Assembly (NCBI GenBank): GCA_030533445.1
Contig: CM060080.1
Span: forward strand, 40,221,880-40,285,879
Origin: Cyprinodon diabolis
Taxonomy: Eukaryota > Chordata > Actinopteri > Cyprinodontiformes > Cyprinodontidae
Reading direction: 5' to 3'
Length of the DNA stretch: 64,000 nt
Program-made: the position numbers and the translations under genes
The notes under the pieces: generated by a model
Seen by the model: the letters and a program-made list of their open reading frames with translations, nothing else
Databases searched by the model: none
Told to the model about the DNA's origin: nothing
In this document: piece by piece, positions 45,115 through 56,260 of the stretch
How positions within the stretch are numbered: the stretch's first letter is position 1
Layout: each line of letters opens with the position of its first letter

Positions 45115-45996
45115 TTACATGCTGTTGTGGAAATGGAAACAAGTGGAAACTGTTTCCAAATTGCAAGATAATGTATATATAAGGTGAACAGAAAAGGTGA
45201 ACTGACACCCCTGGGGAGTGCCAGTACTGATGCTAAGAAGATCAGATAAGGTCCTGTTCACCCTAACTTGCTGAGAACGACTAATAAGGAATGAGTGAAA
45301 CCATCTGATAATATATACATTGACATTCATGTTTTTCATTGTAGACAGAAGAACGTGAAGCTGGAGAGTAATAAAGGCCGAACTGAAATCAACAAAAAGC
45401 AGTCTAGCATAAGCCTTGGGGTTTTCTAGATGTTTAGCCACTATTTTCACTATGCCATTGCAAGCATCATCAGTGCCTCTCCCACATTTAAAAGCAAATT
45501 GGTAAGGATCGAGTTGTGGAACCACATCCGATATTAGATAAATTACCACCAGTTTTTCAAGACATTGCAACAGATGTCAAGGCAATAGGTCTAAAATCTT
45601 TGTTCTCTTGTGGACAGTCTTTTTGGCAACAGGTATAATAACTGCCCTCTTCCACAAAGATGGTACAGTATGAGTATCAACGGATCTCTGAAAAATTGGT
45701 CTCCAAACGTGTCAATTCATCTGCAAAAGTTCTTAGTAAGAAAGCTGAAATACCATCTGGACCTGTAGCCTTATTGACATTGACCTGCTTGAATATTTTA
45801 TTGACGGTAACATGATCAAAATCAATCCTGTCCCATTCCTGTTGACCACGTCACAAAGTATCGTGTCATTTCCAGCAGAAAAATCATGATTATCAAACTG
45901 TCCATAAAAGGCATTCAGTTCATCCACAGCATAGATACATTCCTGTGAAGGTTTCATGTTAACAGCCAATTTCATAGAATTCCACAAAGGTATCAA
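45115..45996 (-). pseudogene. LINE linker and reverse transcriptase (partial)
   Basis: 45733-45996 encodes AVDELNAFYGQFDNHDFSAG, the conserved pre-RT linker of fish CR1/L2-type elements. After frame breaks, 45115-45570 encodes LDPYQFAFKCGRGTDDACNG, ARLLFVDFSSAF (RT block A, with the catalytic Asp) and STGTPQGC (block B). The YADD block that should follow is replaced by unrelated residues and the copy ends. The enzyme would copy LINE RNA, but this copy is truncated and frameshifted. Confidence 0.88.
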
Positions 45997-46084
45997 ATTT
46001 TCCTTCGTATGATCTTCTTTTGCTTTTTTTTACTTCTGATTTAGCTTCTTTTGTATAGATTTTAATTGTAGGCGATTATTGTTC

Positions 46085-46935
46085 TTAAAAGCTTGTTTTT
46101 TTTCGGTTACTGCAGTCTTTAACTTCCCTTGTGATATAAGGCTTGTTATTGGGGTAAATGTTGTTTTTTTTTGTTGGTATCACAATGTCAACATAGAATT
46201 TAATATAATCTGTGATTACATCTGTGGCAGTACCCGCATTTTGTTCCTCATAGAACATTTTCCAATCTGTAGATAAGAAACAGTCTTTCAATGTTTCAAT
46301 GATGTCATCAGACAAGATAGGAACTGTTTTAATTTGGGTTTTCCTGCTTTTAAGGGCAGTTTTGTATGTGGGGATCAGATGAATAACATTGTGATCAGAG
46401 CTGGATAAAGGTGGTTCGGCTGTAGCTATATTAGCATGCTTTATGTTACCGTAAAACTTATCTGGTGTGCGACTTTGCCTAGTAGCACAGTCAATATATT
46501 GTTCAAATGCCGGTAGTGCAACATTTAAGTTGCAGTGATTGAAATCTCCAATGATGAAGACTGGAGCATTTGGTGTGTGCTGCAGTTGCTCGTGGAAACA
46601 ATCTGCTACCAATGCTGTGGTCCGAGGGGCACTGGCTCCGGGAGGAAGATAGGTGAAACAAATGCTAATGTTGCTGAACTCATGGGGAGGTAAAAAGGTC
46701 TAAAATTCAGGCACAGCAATTCCACGTCAGGGTTGCAGATCACTGTGTACTGCCTGCTCCATCTGTGATTGACATACAAGCAGACCCCGCCTCCTCTGTG
46801 CTTCCCTAACTGCTCGCTCCTGTTCACGCGTATGTGTGAGAATCCCTCTATATCAACACAGTGGTCGGGAAAGTCTGGTTGCAGCCAAGTTTCCGTGATC
46901 AGCATGATACAAGCCTCTCGGAATCCATAGTTCAT
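46085..46935 (-). pseudogene. LINE apurinic/apyrimidinic-type endonuclease
   Basis: Two overlapping minus frames cover the domain. The first (46606-46935) has MLITETWLQPDFPDH, carrying the catalytic TETWL Glu, and KHRGGGVCLYVNHRW. The second (46085-46612) has FIIGDFNHCN (Asp/Asn catalytic block) and SSSDHNVIHL (SDH catalytic block). All three catalytic motifs of exonuclease-endonuclease-phosphatase LINE endonucleases are thus visible. A frameshift near 46606-46612 and later degeneration make the copy inactive. Normally this nicks target DNA for target-primed reverse transcription. Confidence 0.87.
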
Positions 46936-47200
46936 CGATATTGTTGCGGAGTGACCTCGCGTTACACAGGATCATAGACGGTGGAGGCGGTCAACCTCCT
47001 CTTTTCCGTAAACGCTGTCGGAAGCCTCCTCTCCTGCCCCTTTTCTGGTGTCGTTGCTTTTGAGTAGATTGAATTTCTTCTGGTATATTTTCAAGGACTG
47101 ACCCGAAAGGATCAACAGGTCTCTTCCCAAAATGCCTCAGAGAAAGAAGCTCGTCTCTTGAATATGACAAAGCCTGTCTATTCCTTGGCTACATCACCAT

Positions 47201-47700
47201 CGCTTGACTTTTGATGAAAAACTCACTCAAAAAAATGAGCAAAATAAGCAGTAAAGTTTCTGTAACATACACCATTATGTAGTCCTTTCTCTTAGTCATG
47301 AATTCCCAGTACAGGGCACACAGAAGTCCACCATTAATCACAGAAATCACACACAAGCAGCGGAGCGTGCACCCAGGTCGCCAGCAGAGCAGCGCCCAGT
47401 AGTTGTCACAAATGGACCTGATATTTCCTGAAAATTAGCCAATCACAGGTGTGTTGCTTTGTCCCATTGGTTATGCCTTTAAAGTGACAAAAGAGCTTAA
47501 CAAGTCCACGGGTGAGGAGGAGGGAGGCTGCATGGGCGTGGAAATCAAACCACACATGCACGGAGAAGGAACAAGAACTTGTGTGTAATACATTGGGGCC
47601 CCGTGGTACGCTATGACGATTAATTTATGAGCGTCTGTATGAAGTAAAGCTGCTAGTAGGAGTATTTACAACGTGTTAGGACTGGCAGAATCCTGATGTA
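47201..47700 (-). other. Possible LINE 5' leader, boundary unknown
   Basis: More GC-rich than flanking DNA and contiguous with the LINE frame upstream of the endonuclease, but nothing in it fixes the 5' end. Confidence 0.3.
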
Positions 47701-47709
47701 AAATGAACC

Positions 47710-47752
47710 TGATGGATAAGCAAAAGAAAATAATTAGATGGATGAATGGAGG
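47710..47752 (+). repeat. SINE/RTE-type tail fragment
   Basis: GATGGATAAGCAAAAGAAAA leads into GATGGATGAATGGA, resembling the 3' tail of the SINE at 12575-12905 (on the minus strand there). Confidence 0.5.
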
Positions 47753-49559
47753 CACAAACAAATAACTAAGACTTGTTTCTCTTAGACTTATCTCTCTTTC
47801 ACTCTTTCATGCAGGCAAATTTAAAGTAGGTTTGATTTTTCTCATTTTACTCTATCATCAAGAAGGCAGAATTTTCTCACTTTAAAAAAAGCTGCCAGAA
47901 ATATAATTGTTAAGTTGAAAACCATCTAACTCTAAAAGAAACATGTGGGTGTGAAATGTTGCACATAAGCAGTGGGGCACGACATTGCATTATTTTCTCT
48001 GTGGTAAAGTATAACACAAAGAGACAGCATTGCCCATGAAATATTGTCAATTTCTGTACATGCTGTCTAAAGAGAAATGATTGAGTATAATAAAAACAAC
48101 CCTGGCTACAAATTAAATTTTTCTTTCATCAAGGTGCGGATCTGTTTGTCCTTTTCATTTAGTTGAAAAACAAATTTAAACAGCATTGCTGTAGAAAAAA
48201 AAATATCGTCAAAGGAAGAAACTGACTTGCAGTTATCAGGGCATGTCAGGCAAAGTGCTGACTAAACCATTTAATGCATTAAACTATAATATTTTAATTA
48301 ACATTAACAATTCCAACTTCCCTTACAATGTGTTTGGATAAAACCATTCTTGCTGAACAGCAAAGGTTCGCCTCGTGTTTCTTTCAGAAATGGCAGCTCT
48401 GCTTTTAGGGAAAAAGTAGAAACTGGAATCTGATGTCAGTGGTTTCAGGACAGATGGTAAAATGAAAGCTCAAAATAAGCAAATGGATATGTTATATAAA
48501 AAAACAACAAATAATGATATTTGACATGGTTGCCCATCCCAGCAGTTACCCTTAAGATTATTGATTTTCCTGACAGATTCAAATTAAAAGTTATATTTTT
48601 TCTCAACAAAAATGCATTTTTTAAGGCAACAATCTGAACTTTGAGGATTGGCCAATCCTATATGGATTACTACACTGATTATTGAGTATATATACATTCT
48701 CTCTTTAAATAACAATAAAGAGGACTTTTTAAAATTAAAGTGTACTAAAAATCATCAGCCATAATTTAGGACTTTTCTGTATGTTTACAACTTTAAGTGT
48801 GAAATGGAAACAACATGCCATTTTGTTGAGTTCAAACATCATGTTCTGCCTTAAAGCTCTGTAGGAGTATGACATTTTCTATGTCTGTTTCCTGTACAAA
48901 AGCCAAATTGGCAACATGCAGTTTAAATGCAGCCTAGTATACTGTGTTTGTATCTTTTCCTGACAAGCTACCCTTGCAACAGCATTCGTCTTCCAGCCAA
49001 TTCCAATGAGGTCATATTGTATTTTATGTACAGTAACCATTTAATATTTCCTTTAGCCAACACAGAGTTGACCCCATTTACCTTATGATGTGACATGATC
49101 CAAGCTCTCTATGTGTCATAAATAGTTATTTTAATATTGGGCTGTCATTTCAGGATAGACATACTGGTATCAGAGGTATTTCTGATGAATATCCTTTATT
49201 AAAGGAAATCTGGTTGTAGATTGCACATCAGTTTGAATGAAAATGTCCTCTGCAAAGCTTACAGTGCAATGTCAAAGGGTGGAGGGCCGCAATTATTATC
49301 TTAAAAACAAAATTAAATCTTTGAAACACAACAAGCAAAAAGCTGCAGGAAGAAAATGAATTTCCATACATAGTAAGAAAAGAATGTTTACTACATAAGG
49401 AGTCTATAAAAAAAGAGCAGAAGTATAATATAACATTTTCCAATCTAGTAGTTTCCACATTCCCAAGGTGAGTCTTTTCAATATTTGCCCCAAGTGTATT
49501 TGTGGCAGATTACGCAAACTTTCGTCTTCTTTTATCAATGCAAAGTGACATAGTGTTTT
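47753..49559. other. Non-coding AT-rich DNA
   Basis: No feature recognised; the region near 49228-49559 may include further decayed piggyBac C-terminal sequence but no motif is clear. Confidence 0.4.
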
Positions 49560-50300
49560 TTTTTTTCCTTCGGAGAAACTCATCTTACTGACACTTCTGT
49601 TTGCGATTTTTCCCTGGTGCTTTTTCCTTGAAGTTCCTTTGCAAGCTTCATCATGAACCCATTGCCAACTTTCTTTGGATCCCGTATATGATGTGTACAA
49701 GAGATGAGTATTTGTGACAGCCATTGTCAAGCAGGTTGGAAAATGCAGCCATGGGCCATCTCCTTTTTAAGTCAATATGATGTCAACACTGCATTTCAAA
49801 TGGTTGTAATCAGTAACAGTGCTTGGTTTTTGGGTCTCCACAATTTACACTCTATGATGAATGTTTTTTTGCTCCATACATTGCCAGCAAGACAAATCCA
49901 GATGTGAATACCTGTGTGGATTAACACTGGCAGTCCGAGTTTTTCTTTGCAGTTGCTGGTAGCTCCTGACGTTTTTTGTTGATAGTTGATCAGTTTTTTT
50001 TTGTTGAAGAAGTCTGTCAGCCAAAGACAGAGAGGTGAAGGAATCACCCATTGTTAAAGTCTCTCCCTGCTCTATAAATCGTAGCATCTATTTGAAAACA
50101 ACATTCTCTGACAGCTTCTCTAACACTGGACAAGTGGGATCTCTGTTTATAGTTAAGACATCCCACATTTTGTTTCCAGAGCTGCTGCATTCCAAAACTT
50201 GATTGCAAACCTTTTCTGAACAAACTGCTGGAGAATGTGAAATTGTTACAAAGGCCTTTGTTTAGATGCATTTCCGTGTCCCTTATCCTTGTTTTCAAGT
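49560..50300 (-). pseudogene. piggyBac-like transposase relic
   Basis: Minus-strand frames give successive blocks of the piggyBac DDE domain: a DVLTINRDPTCPV segment, then EQGETLTMGDSFTSLSLADR and LLQQKK (family: G.NVTMDNFFTSL.LA..LL), then KKRQELPATAKK in another frame, a DYNHLKCSVDI remnant of the YN..KGGVD block, and KRRWPMAAFSNLLDN (family: RRWP...F.N.LD). At least four frameshifts, several at expanded A-runs, and stops separate them. The block order matches the family. Terminal repeats and a TTAA TSD were not located. Not functional. Confidence 0.78.
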
Positions 50301-50301
50301 A

Positions 50302-50350
50302 TTGATTCATTGATTGACTTTATTAATCTCACAGTGGAGAAATTTACTTA
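50302..50350 (-). repeat. LINE 3' tail fragment (same family as 28474)
   Basis: TTGACTTTATTAATCTCACA followed by GTGGAGAAATTTACT parallels TGAGCTTTATTGATATCACA at 28499, with a (TGAT)n-like tail. Confidence 0.6.
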
Positions 50351-50499
50351 AAGAAAAGGTAAAATAAAAATTCAAAAAGGTGGTTAAAGAGCATATAGCT
50401 CTATTATCTGGGTTCCCAAATCTACTGGTCCACATGAGTTACATGGCACCACCATAGCCCTTGGAAAAGATTGTTTACTGCTACGATCATTAGAATGGA

Positions 50500-50820
50500 A
50501 GTCAAAACATGGTCCTAACAGTGAGACGAGAAGGTGTGGGTTTGTGTGTGGGTGCTCTGGTTGTTGTGGTTGTTATAAGTAAAGTGAGGACATTTTGATG
50601 GTCCTCACAAGATATTTAGCTAACAGTGAGGTTTAGGTCTAATGTGTCTGTTGGGTTAGGGTGAGGTATGCATTGGTAATGGTTAGGGTTATTAACAGGG
50701 TAACAGGTAGAAAGGGCTGATAAGGACTGAAAATGTATGGAAGTCAATGGGAATCAACACATGGTCCTCACTACATGTAGCAAGACAAGGATGGGTGTGT
50801 GTGTTTGTGTGTGCGGCAAT
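50500..50820. repeat. Low-complexity dispersed repeat (GGTCCTCAC / GTGTGTGT)
   Basis: Two related direct blocks start ACATGGTCCTAACAG and ACATGGTCCTCACTAC, each leading into GT-rich sequence. GGTTAGGGT-like motifs lie between. Common in teleost genomes; non-coding. Confidence 0.5.
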
Positions 50821-51086
50821 GGCCAGTATTAGACTTATTTACATCTTTTGGGGGTGATTTCTCTGTAGAATAAAATCTGCACTTCTTTTAGTGTACAACT
50901 TGAAGTGTTGTTGTGTTCTAAGTATATTTAAGTATTGTTTGCCAATTTTAATTTCTGTATTTTTATTTTGCCTTGTCTGCTAAGTTTAACGCTTAAAAAA
51001 CTTAGGCTGATGTATCATTAATTAAATTAAGGAAATGTGTGTTCCTCTACAAAAAGGCCTGAATAGTTTTGTTTTTTTTTTTTCAG

Positions 51087-51315
51087 TGGCAGCTTTTGTT
51101 CTGATGGAAAAGCTTTGCTCCTTATTTTCACATTCCTCTCAAGGGACTCCAGTTGCTGGGTTACAAAAACACATCACCACCGACAGCAAGGATCAGTTTC
51201 TTGACATTGTCTTGGTACCTTCTTCGGGTTTGATTATTCACTACGGGAAAAGTGACACTGACAGGCATAAAGATGCTCCACAACTTGAACTCTGGAGTGC
51301 TGTGAGAACAGAAAG
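51087..51315 (+). CDS. Possible internal exon of an unidentified gene
   Basis: A 229-nt block lies between an acceptor with a long T tract (TTTTTTCAG|TGG) and a donor (AAAG|GTAAAA). One frame is open across the whole block, with split codons at both ends. It includes VAAFVLMEKLCSLFSHSSQG and DQFLDIVLVPSSGLIIHYGK before SDTDRHKDAPQLELWSAVRT. I recognise no domain. The coincidence of frame and splice limits is suggestive. It is on the opposite strand to the exon-like block at 21244, so both need not belong to one gene. Confidence 0.35.
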
Positions 51316-54300
51316 GTAAAAACGTCTGTGCACATAAAATATGGATTGGAAAGTGCTAATAGCCAAAAAAAAAAAGATTTTGGTACAAAATAGATGTTGG
51401 TTAAAGTTAACTTTCTGTTAATTTTATTGGTTTTATTACAATTAATCTAATCTAACCAAATAGATTATTTTAATGAAATATATGAAAAAGAGCTGCTGAT
51501 AAAGTTTACACGTTGTTACTAGAATGAATGTGATATTTTTGGGGACTGAAACGCTTTTCATGGCCTAAAGTGAAAAAAATACAAGGAACAAAGGCATTTC
51601 CACCAAAACTCGACACCTTCCGTGTTTTTCAAAACTTGCATCTTGAGCCATAAACAGCTAAATTAATTATCTGGCAGGACAAATATTAAGGTTATAAGTC
51701 ATATTAACAAAAAGTTAAAAGTGGTGAGAAACACTGAAATTTAAGACCATTTAAATAAATGTACTAATCCTGAAAATGAGAGAGGTCAGAAGATCCCAAC
51801 AAGATTATCCCAAAAGGTTGTAATTTCAACCTTGTACAGTACATTGAAATTACTATCAGACAGAGTCTATATATTGTGTATTATATATTAAAACCTAGAT
51901 ATGTATCATTTATACCCTGGATGAGTAAAAGTAATTAACATTGATTCCTCTGGTTGGGATCATGTAAGCTGTCTTGCAATCCTCTACAGAAATCAAACAC
52001 ATAAATGAATTATGGTGAAACACATTTAAAGATATATGCACATCACTTAGAAATAGAAAAAAAAAATGCATTGGTTGTTGATGTTGTTTTCTTAATGTTA
52101 TACCAGAGATATAAAGATTCAGTTTTTGAAATATTTATCTTTAAACCAATAGTTTGGGATTGTGTCCGTACTAATATTGTATTGTATAGTAAGAAACACT
52201 TTTCGAACCTCTAGTTCAGCATCATATGATGGTTTATGTTAAATTTTCTCACCACCAGCTTTATTGAAATATTGGTATCTAATGTTTTAATGGGGGAAAG
52301 AGCCATCAGTAGTTCTCCAGTGGAAACTGGCCAATCACAAAACGTTCATATAGACTTTGAAATAAATATAGTAGGTGGTCTTTAACTCCAGTGCTCCAGG
52401 TCTGGTTTTCTCCATTCTTTAGATGTTTCTTTGCTTCCGCACACCTGAATTATACGGGGAAATTACCGCTTAAGTCGGAAGTCAAAGCCTCCTTTTAAAT
52501 ACCTCAAATTGCAGCTCTTATCTCCTGTTCCAACTTTCTATCCCTTTACATTTTAAAGGGCCAACTGTAAGAACACTATCCAGGGTAGGGAAGTAACTCT
52601 GCACGGCTGTGCTGAAACTGGACAGCCTTCAGCCTTATATTTGTCTGTTTTTTGTTTTGTTTTTGTTTTTTGGACATGCACATGGATAATTTTTGGTCAA
52701 TTGGAAATTGGAAAAGAAATAAAAAATAAATAAATAAATGTTAGAAAAATATAGAGAACGGCGGAAGCTTTCCGTTGTATAACACTTCCATTTGTAAAGC
52801 TTCTAGCAGAGGATAGGAATGTCAGGAGATCCCTATGCTAACTGAACTGGTGATAGGAAGCCTCCTGCTTCCTCTTCCTACCTCCTTCCTTACTGCCGGC
52901 ACTATTCAGATAGCACTAATCATGTGACCACTGATTCACTTCAGCTTTAGCTTAAGTGTCCTTACCCCTGTGCACTATTAAGTTCTCTAGAGTCCTTCTA
53001 ATGACCTAAAAATTTGACTCAGATGTGTTGAACCCAACATCTTTAAAATCTACACTGGACCTAAAGGAGTGGGCTTAAAATGCAGACAGCAGGATATGTT
53101 TCTTAAAAAGCTACTCAAAGGATGAATAAAAGCTAAGAAATTTTCCAGCTAAAAATAAAAACATGCCTGCTGAGAATGCTTGTTTTTTTCATGTCAGTTT
53201 TCCATTTGACGAGTATGCATTGTCAAGTATTTCACTTTTTCCCAGAACAATAAAAAATCTATGAATTTCATTTCATACTTTGGACATCTTTTATACAATG
53301 TAGTCTCCTTGCAACATGCAGCTCATAAAGGAAACTGTTGTATAATTTTCAGCTGTTATCACCTTCACTGCCTGTGGTTTTTCAGTTTAATACCTTGTCA
53401 GACACATTAAACTCCTCTGTGGAACAGCATTTCACGCCCATTCCCCTCCCTGCCTTGGATTAAAAAGAAAAAAATCCCTTCAGCTAGCCATTTATAAATA
53501 GAACATCCTATCACTCTGAACATATTTTTGGATAAGGAGCTAATGCGGCTAAACTTTTAGTTTTTTTCTTCCTTTGAGCTCCTCTCCTGCTTCTGCTGTC
53601 ACCAGGGTTTTAGCTTCATTTGTCAGTGTGTCATGCAACGGGATAGCTAACGTATTCCAAGCTGAGTTGAACACTGACAAAACCCGTTCCCGATTTGTTT
53701 CAGTTGTTTCTCTGATGACTCACAATAACAGTTTTTTTAATAGAGAAATTCAGGGAGCTCAACTTCAAAGAGGAGTTAATATAGATCCTCTCAGCATTTG
53801 CCGCTCTGCCACAACCTTTCCATGAGACGATTAGAGGATTTTTATGGGTTTAATTTGTTTTTCTGCACTTAAACTTCAGAGGAAACTTGTTTTAACATCA
53901 TCAGGACAAGAAAAATGAATAAAGGGAAAAATATATAATGCTGCCTGAATAGAAGAAAAATACCTGGAGATTTAAATGTCTGTGACCTTATTTTTTTTTC
54001 TTCACCTAACAAGAAGATCAGCATCCTGACACGCACTGCACATGGAAAATTAATGACATTTCCACACACTGCCAAAAATGTAAGCCACAAGTAGGGTGCA
54101 GGGCATATGGGAATAGAGAACAGTAAGGAGAGCCTCGGGGCCTGGCTTAATGACAAGGATTAGAGAGCTGTGATGGAGCCAAGACCCGTGTCTGGTGGCC
54201 CCTACTTGGCTCAAATATATTGGAAGAAGCGCAGGTCAAGCTAAGAAGCCAGATTGTTAAGTCAACGAACAATGGAGAGATCACAGGGTGGTACTAACAT

Positions 54301-54767
54301 GTTATCTCCTGCTGTTAATCAGTAGAAAGCAAGAAGGCAGTTCAAAGTTCAAAATTATTTTCAATAGCTTTAGATAAACTTTGTACCCAAAGCAGCAAAT
54401 TCAAATGGATTTGGGCAATTCAAAGTTACTACAATAAGAGAAGGCTACATCGTTTTGGGAAAAAAAAGTGTATCTCCATTGCTCTCCTGACAAATTATGG
54501 AATATAATTTTGGTTTGAAGATAAGAAACAAAGTTTAGTTTTTTTGTTATTTCTCACGCCAGCGTCTGAGAAAAAAACACGAGAAGCTGGATTAAAGTTG
54601 TCCAAAGGATCAATAGAAGAGGCCTTGTGCTCTCTGTTACATATTGTGGATGATGTGGGCCTGTTTCCAAAGAATCTGGGAAACTTGAGTTGAAGCTTTC
54701 TACTCAAAGTTTGGGGTAGAGCTGCGATTTAGAAAAGGATTTGCTGGTGAGCAAACTGATGTGCATG
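51316..54767. other. Non-coding DNA
   Basis: A segment at about 52383-52460 (CTCCAGGTCTGG, TTTAGATGTTTCTTTGCTTC, GCACACCTGAATT) resembles half of the palindromic hAT MITE family seen at 16838. Nothing else recognised. Confidence 0.4.
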
Positions 54768-55128
54768 CACACTAAAAACAAGGCGTCAAAAATAACCCAG
54801 ACTGTTGGGCGATTATAGCACCTGCCCAGCAGTAGTTGTTTTTACCCAGGAAGATGGGTTGGTCCTTAATAACACAACAAATTATTATTAAGAGAATCTA
54901 CCTAAATGCTGGGTCAAATAAATAACAATTTTGGGTTGTTCTAACTTGTGATTGGCTTTACCCAAATGCTGGGGGAAATTAAACACAGTTTTCGATTGTC
55001 TGAACAGCAGCATACATTTGTTTAGCAATCCTTTAGATGCTATGAAAAAGGCCCAATACCTCAGATTAATTCGAAAATTTACAATACAATCATTAGGAAA
55101 AAAAAATATATAAAAAAATCAAATAAAA

Positions 55129-55129
<1 letters not shown>

Positions 55130-55167
<38 letters not shown>
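55130..55167. repeat. (AT)n microsatellite
   Basis: About 18 uninterrupted AT units. Confidence 0.97.
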
Positions 55168-55168
<1 letters not shown>

Positions 55169-55360
55169 CAAAATGCATGCCAACTTTGGTCAGGCAAATG
55201 AAGTTTTATGCAAAATACATGAGTATTTACAAGGCACGACTTTGAAACGTATTAATACCTACAATAAAAACAAGGAAGCAGTCAAGTTAATCATAGAACA
55301 ATTTTAATTAGTGACATTAAAAGAATGCAAAACAGTGTATATCACCCAGAGTGTAAGTCC

Positions 55361-55435
55361 GTAGTAGTGGGACTTGAACTCATTTCTTCTGGGTTCCAAG
55401 CACAATGCCCTAACCACTACAGTAGGCCTCACTCC
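55361..55435 (-). repeat. tRNA-derived SINE head
   Basis: Minus strand: GGAGTGAGGCCTACTGTAGT (A-box-like, with a 3-4 bp insertion), GGTTAGGGCATTGTGCTTGG, then GAGTTCAAGTCCCAC (B box). No good acceptor stem. Relic of a SINE head, distinct in sequence from those at 12.9 kb, 24.4 kb and 31.9 kb. Confidence 0.65.
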
Positions 55436-55721
55436 CCTCCCCTCTTGAGGCTGTTAGCTTCACTCGGAGCAGGTGTTCTAGTTTAAAGAATTTTTACCAG
55501 TTCAGATTCACACAGCATTTCATAGACTGCTCTCTGCAGGAAATCCCAACCTTCACACCGTTTCAGGTATTTAATATGCAAGATAAAAAATGCCTTGAAG
55601 CAAACATTGATGGCTGGATGCAGTGTGTTGTGGTCCAACGGTTCCGATGTCAAATTGTGGTTAAAAGGGGCATGCAGATTATTTCCTGGAGTCCACAGAA
55701 CATAGGGGTGAGGTCTGGGTG

Positions 55722-55746
55722 CATATATATATATATATATTTATAT
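55722..55746. repeat. (AT)n microsatellite
   Basis: About ten AT units. Confidence 0.9.
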
Positions 55747-56260
55747 TAAACTACATATAATTTAATAAGATAAATCTGACATGGTTAAAAAAGACGTGTG
55801 TGTGCTTACATGATAACAGCTGAGTGTATAGCGTGTTACTCAAACCAACCAACTAGCCTTGACATTAAAGGGCAATACTTTTAAATGTTACGCAACACAG
55901 ACGCTGTGAATTAGATATGTACTGTTTACAAACCTTTCATTAATGACTTTCCAGGAAGATGGTCAGTCAGGCACACTAAATGTGTGAGCTGATGGTGGAT
56001 AGAGCATGCAGCTTGGCACAGCCAACATGGTGTGTTCCCAGGTGGAGCTTGTCTTTCCAGGTGATGAGTTGAAAACACAAACAACCAGGTGCTGGGTCAA
56101 CCCATGCATGTTCGGTTTATGGATTTGCAAAACAATTTAACCCCAGAGCACAGGTTGCAAAAAAAAAAAAAAAATCAACTACCCTAAATATAACTCAAAA
56201 CGGGCAAAGAATTTTATTACCCAGCATTTGGGTAGATAAAACGAAGATGACTGTAGTTTC

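Larger units (their letters stand above)
45075..47200 (-). mobile_element. LINE (CR1/L2/Rex1-like clade), 5' two-thirds, decayed
   Basis: On the minus strand the order is: leader encoding an Arg-rich segment (RHQKRGRRGGFRQRLRKRG) and MILCNARSLRNN (~46960), endonuclease (46935-46085), linker (45996-45733), RT palm start (45570-45115). The RT stops after the PQGC block, before the YADD motif, so the 3' part is missing. Several frame changes and stops are present. It is the largest coding relic in the window. The LINE C-terminus at 42931-43400 is a separate insertion. Confidence 0.85.
54768..56260. mobile_element. hAT-like ACCCAGC-rich element or cluster
   Basis: The left part begins CACTAAAAACAAGGCGTCAA and repeatedly contains ACCCAG/GCTGGG motifs (AATGCTGGGTCAAATAAA). 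The right part ends with inverted versions (ACCCAGCATTTGGGTAGATA, then ACTGTAG). This pattern is typical of a fish hAT family with CACTGTAAAAAA ends. Between them are two AT microsatellites and a tRNA-like head, so the stretch is probably one element with later insertions. No TSD was established. Confidence 0.45.
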
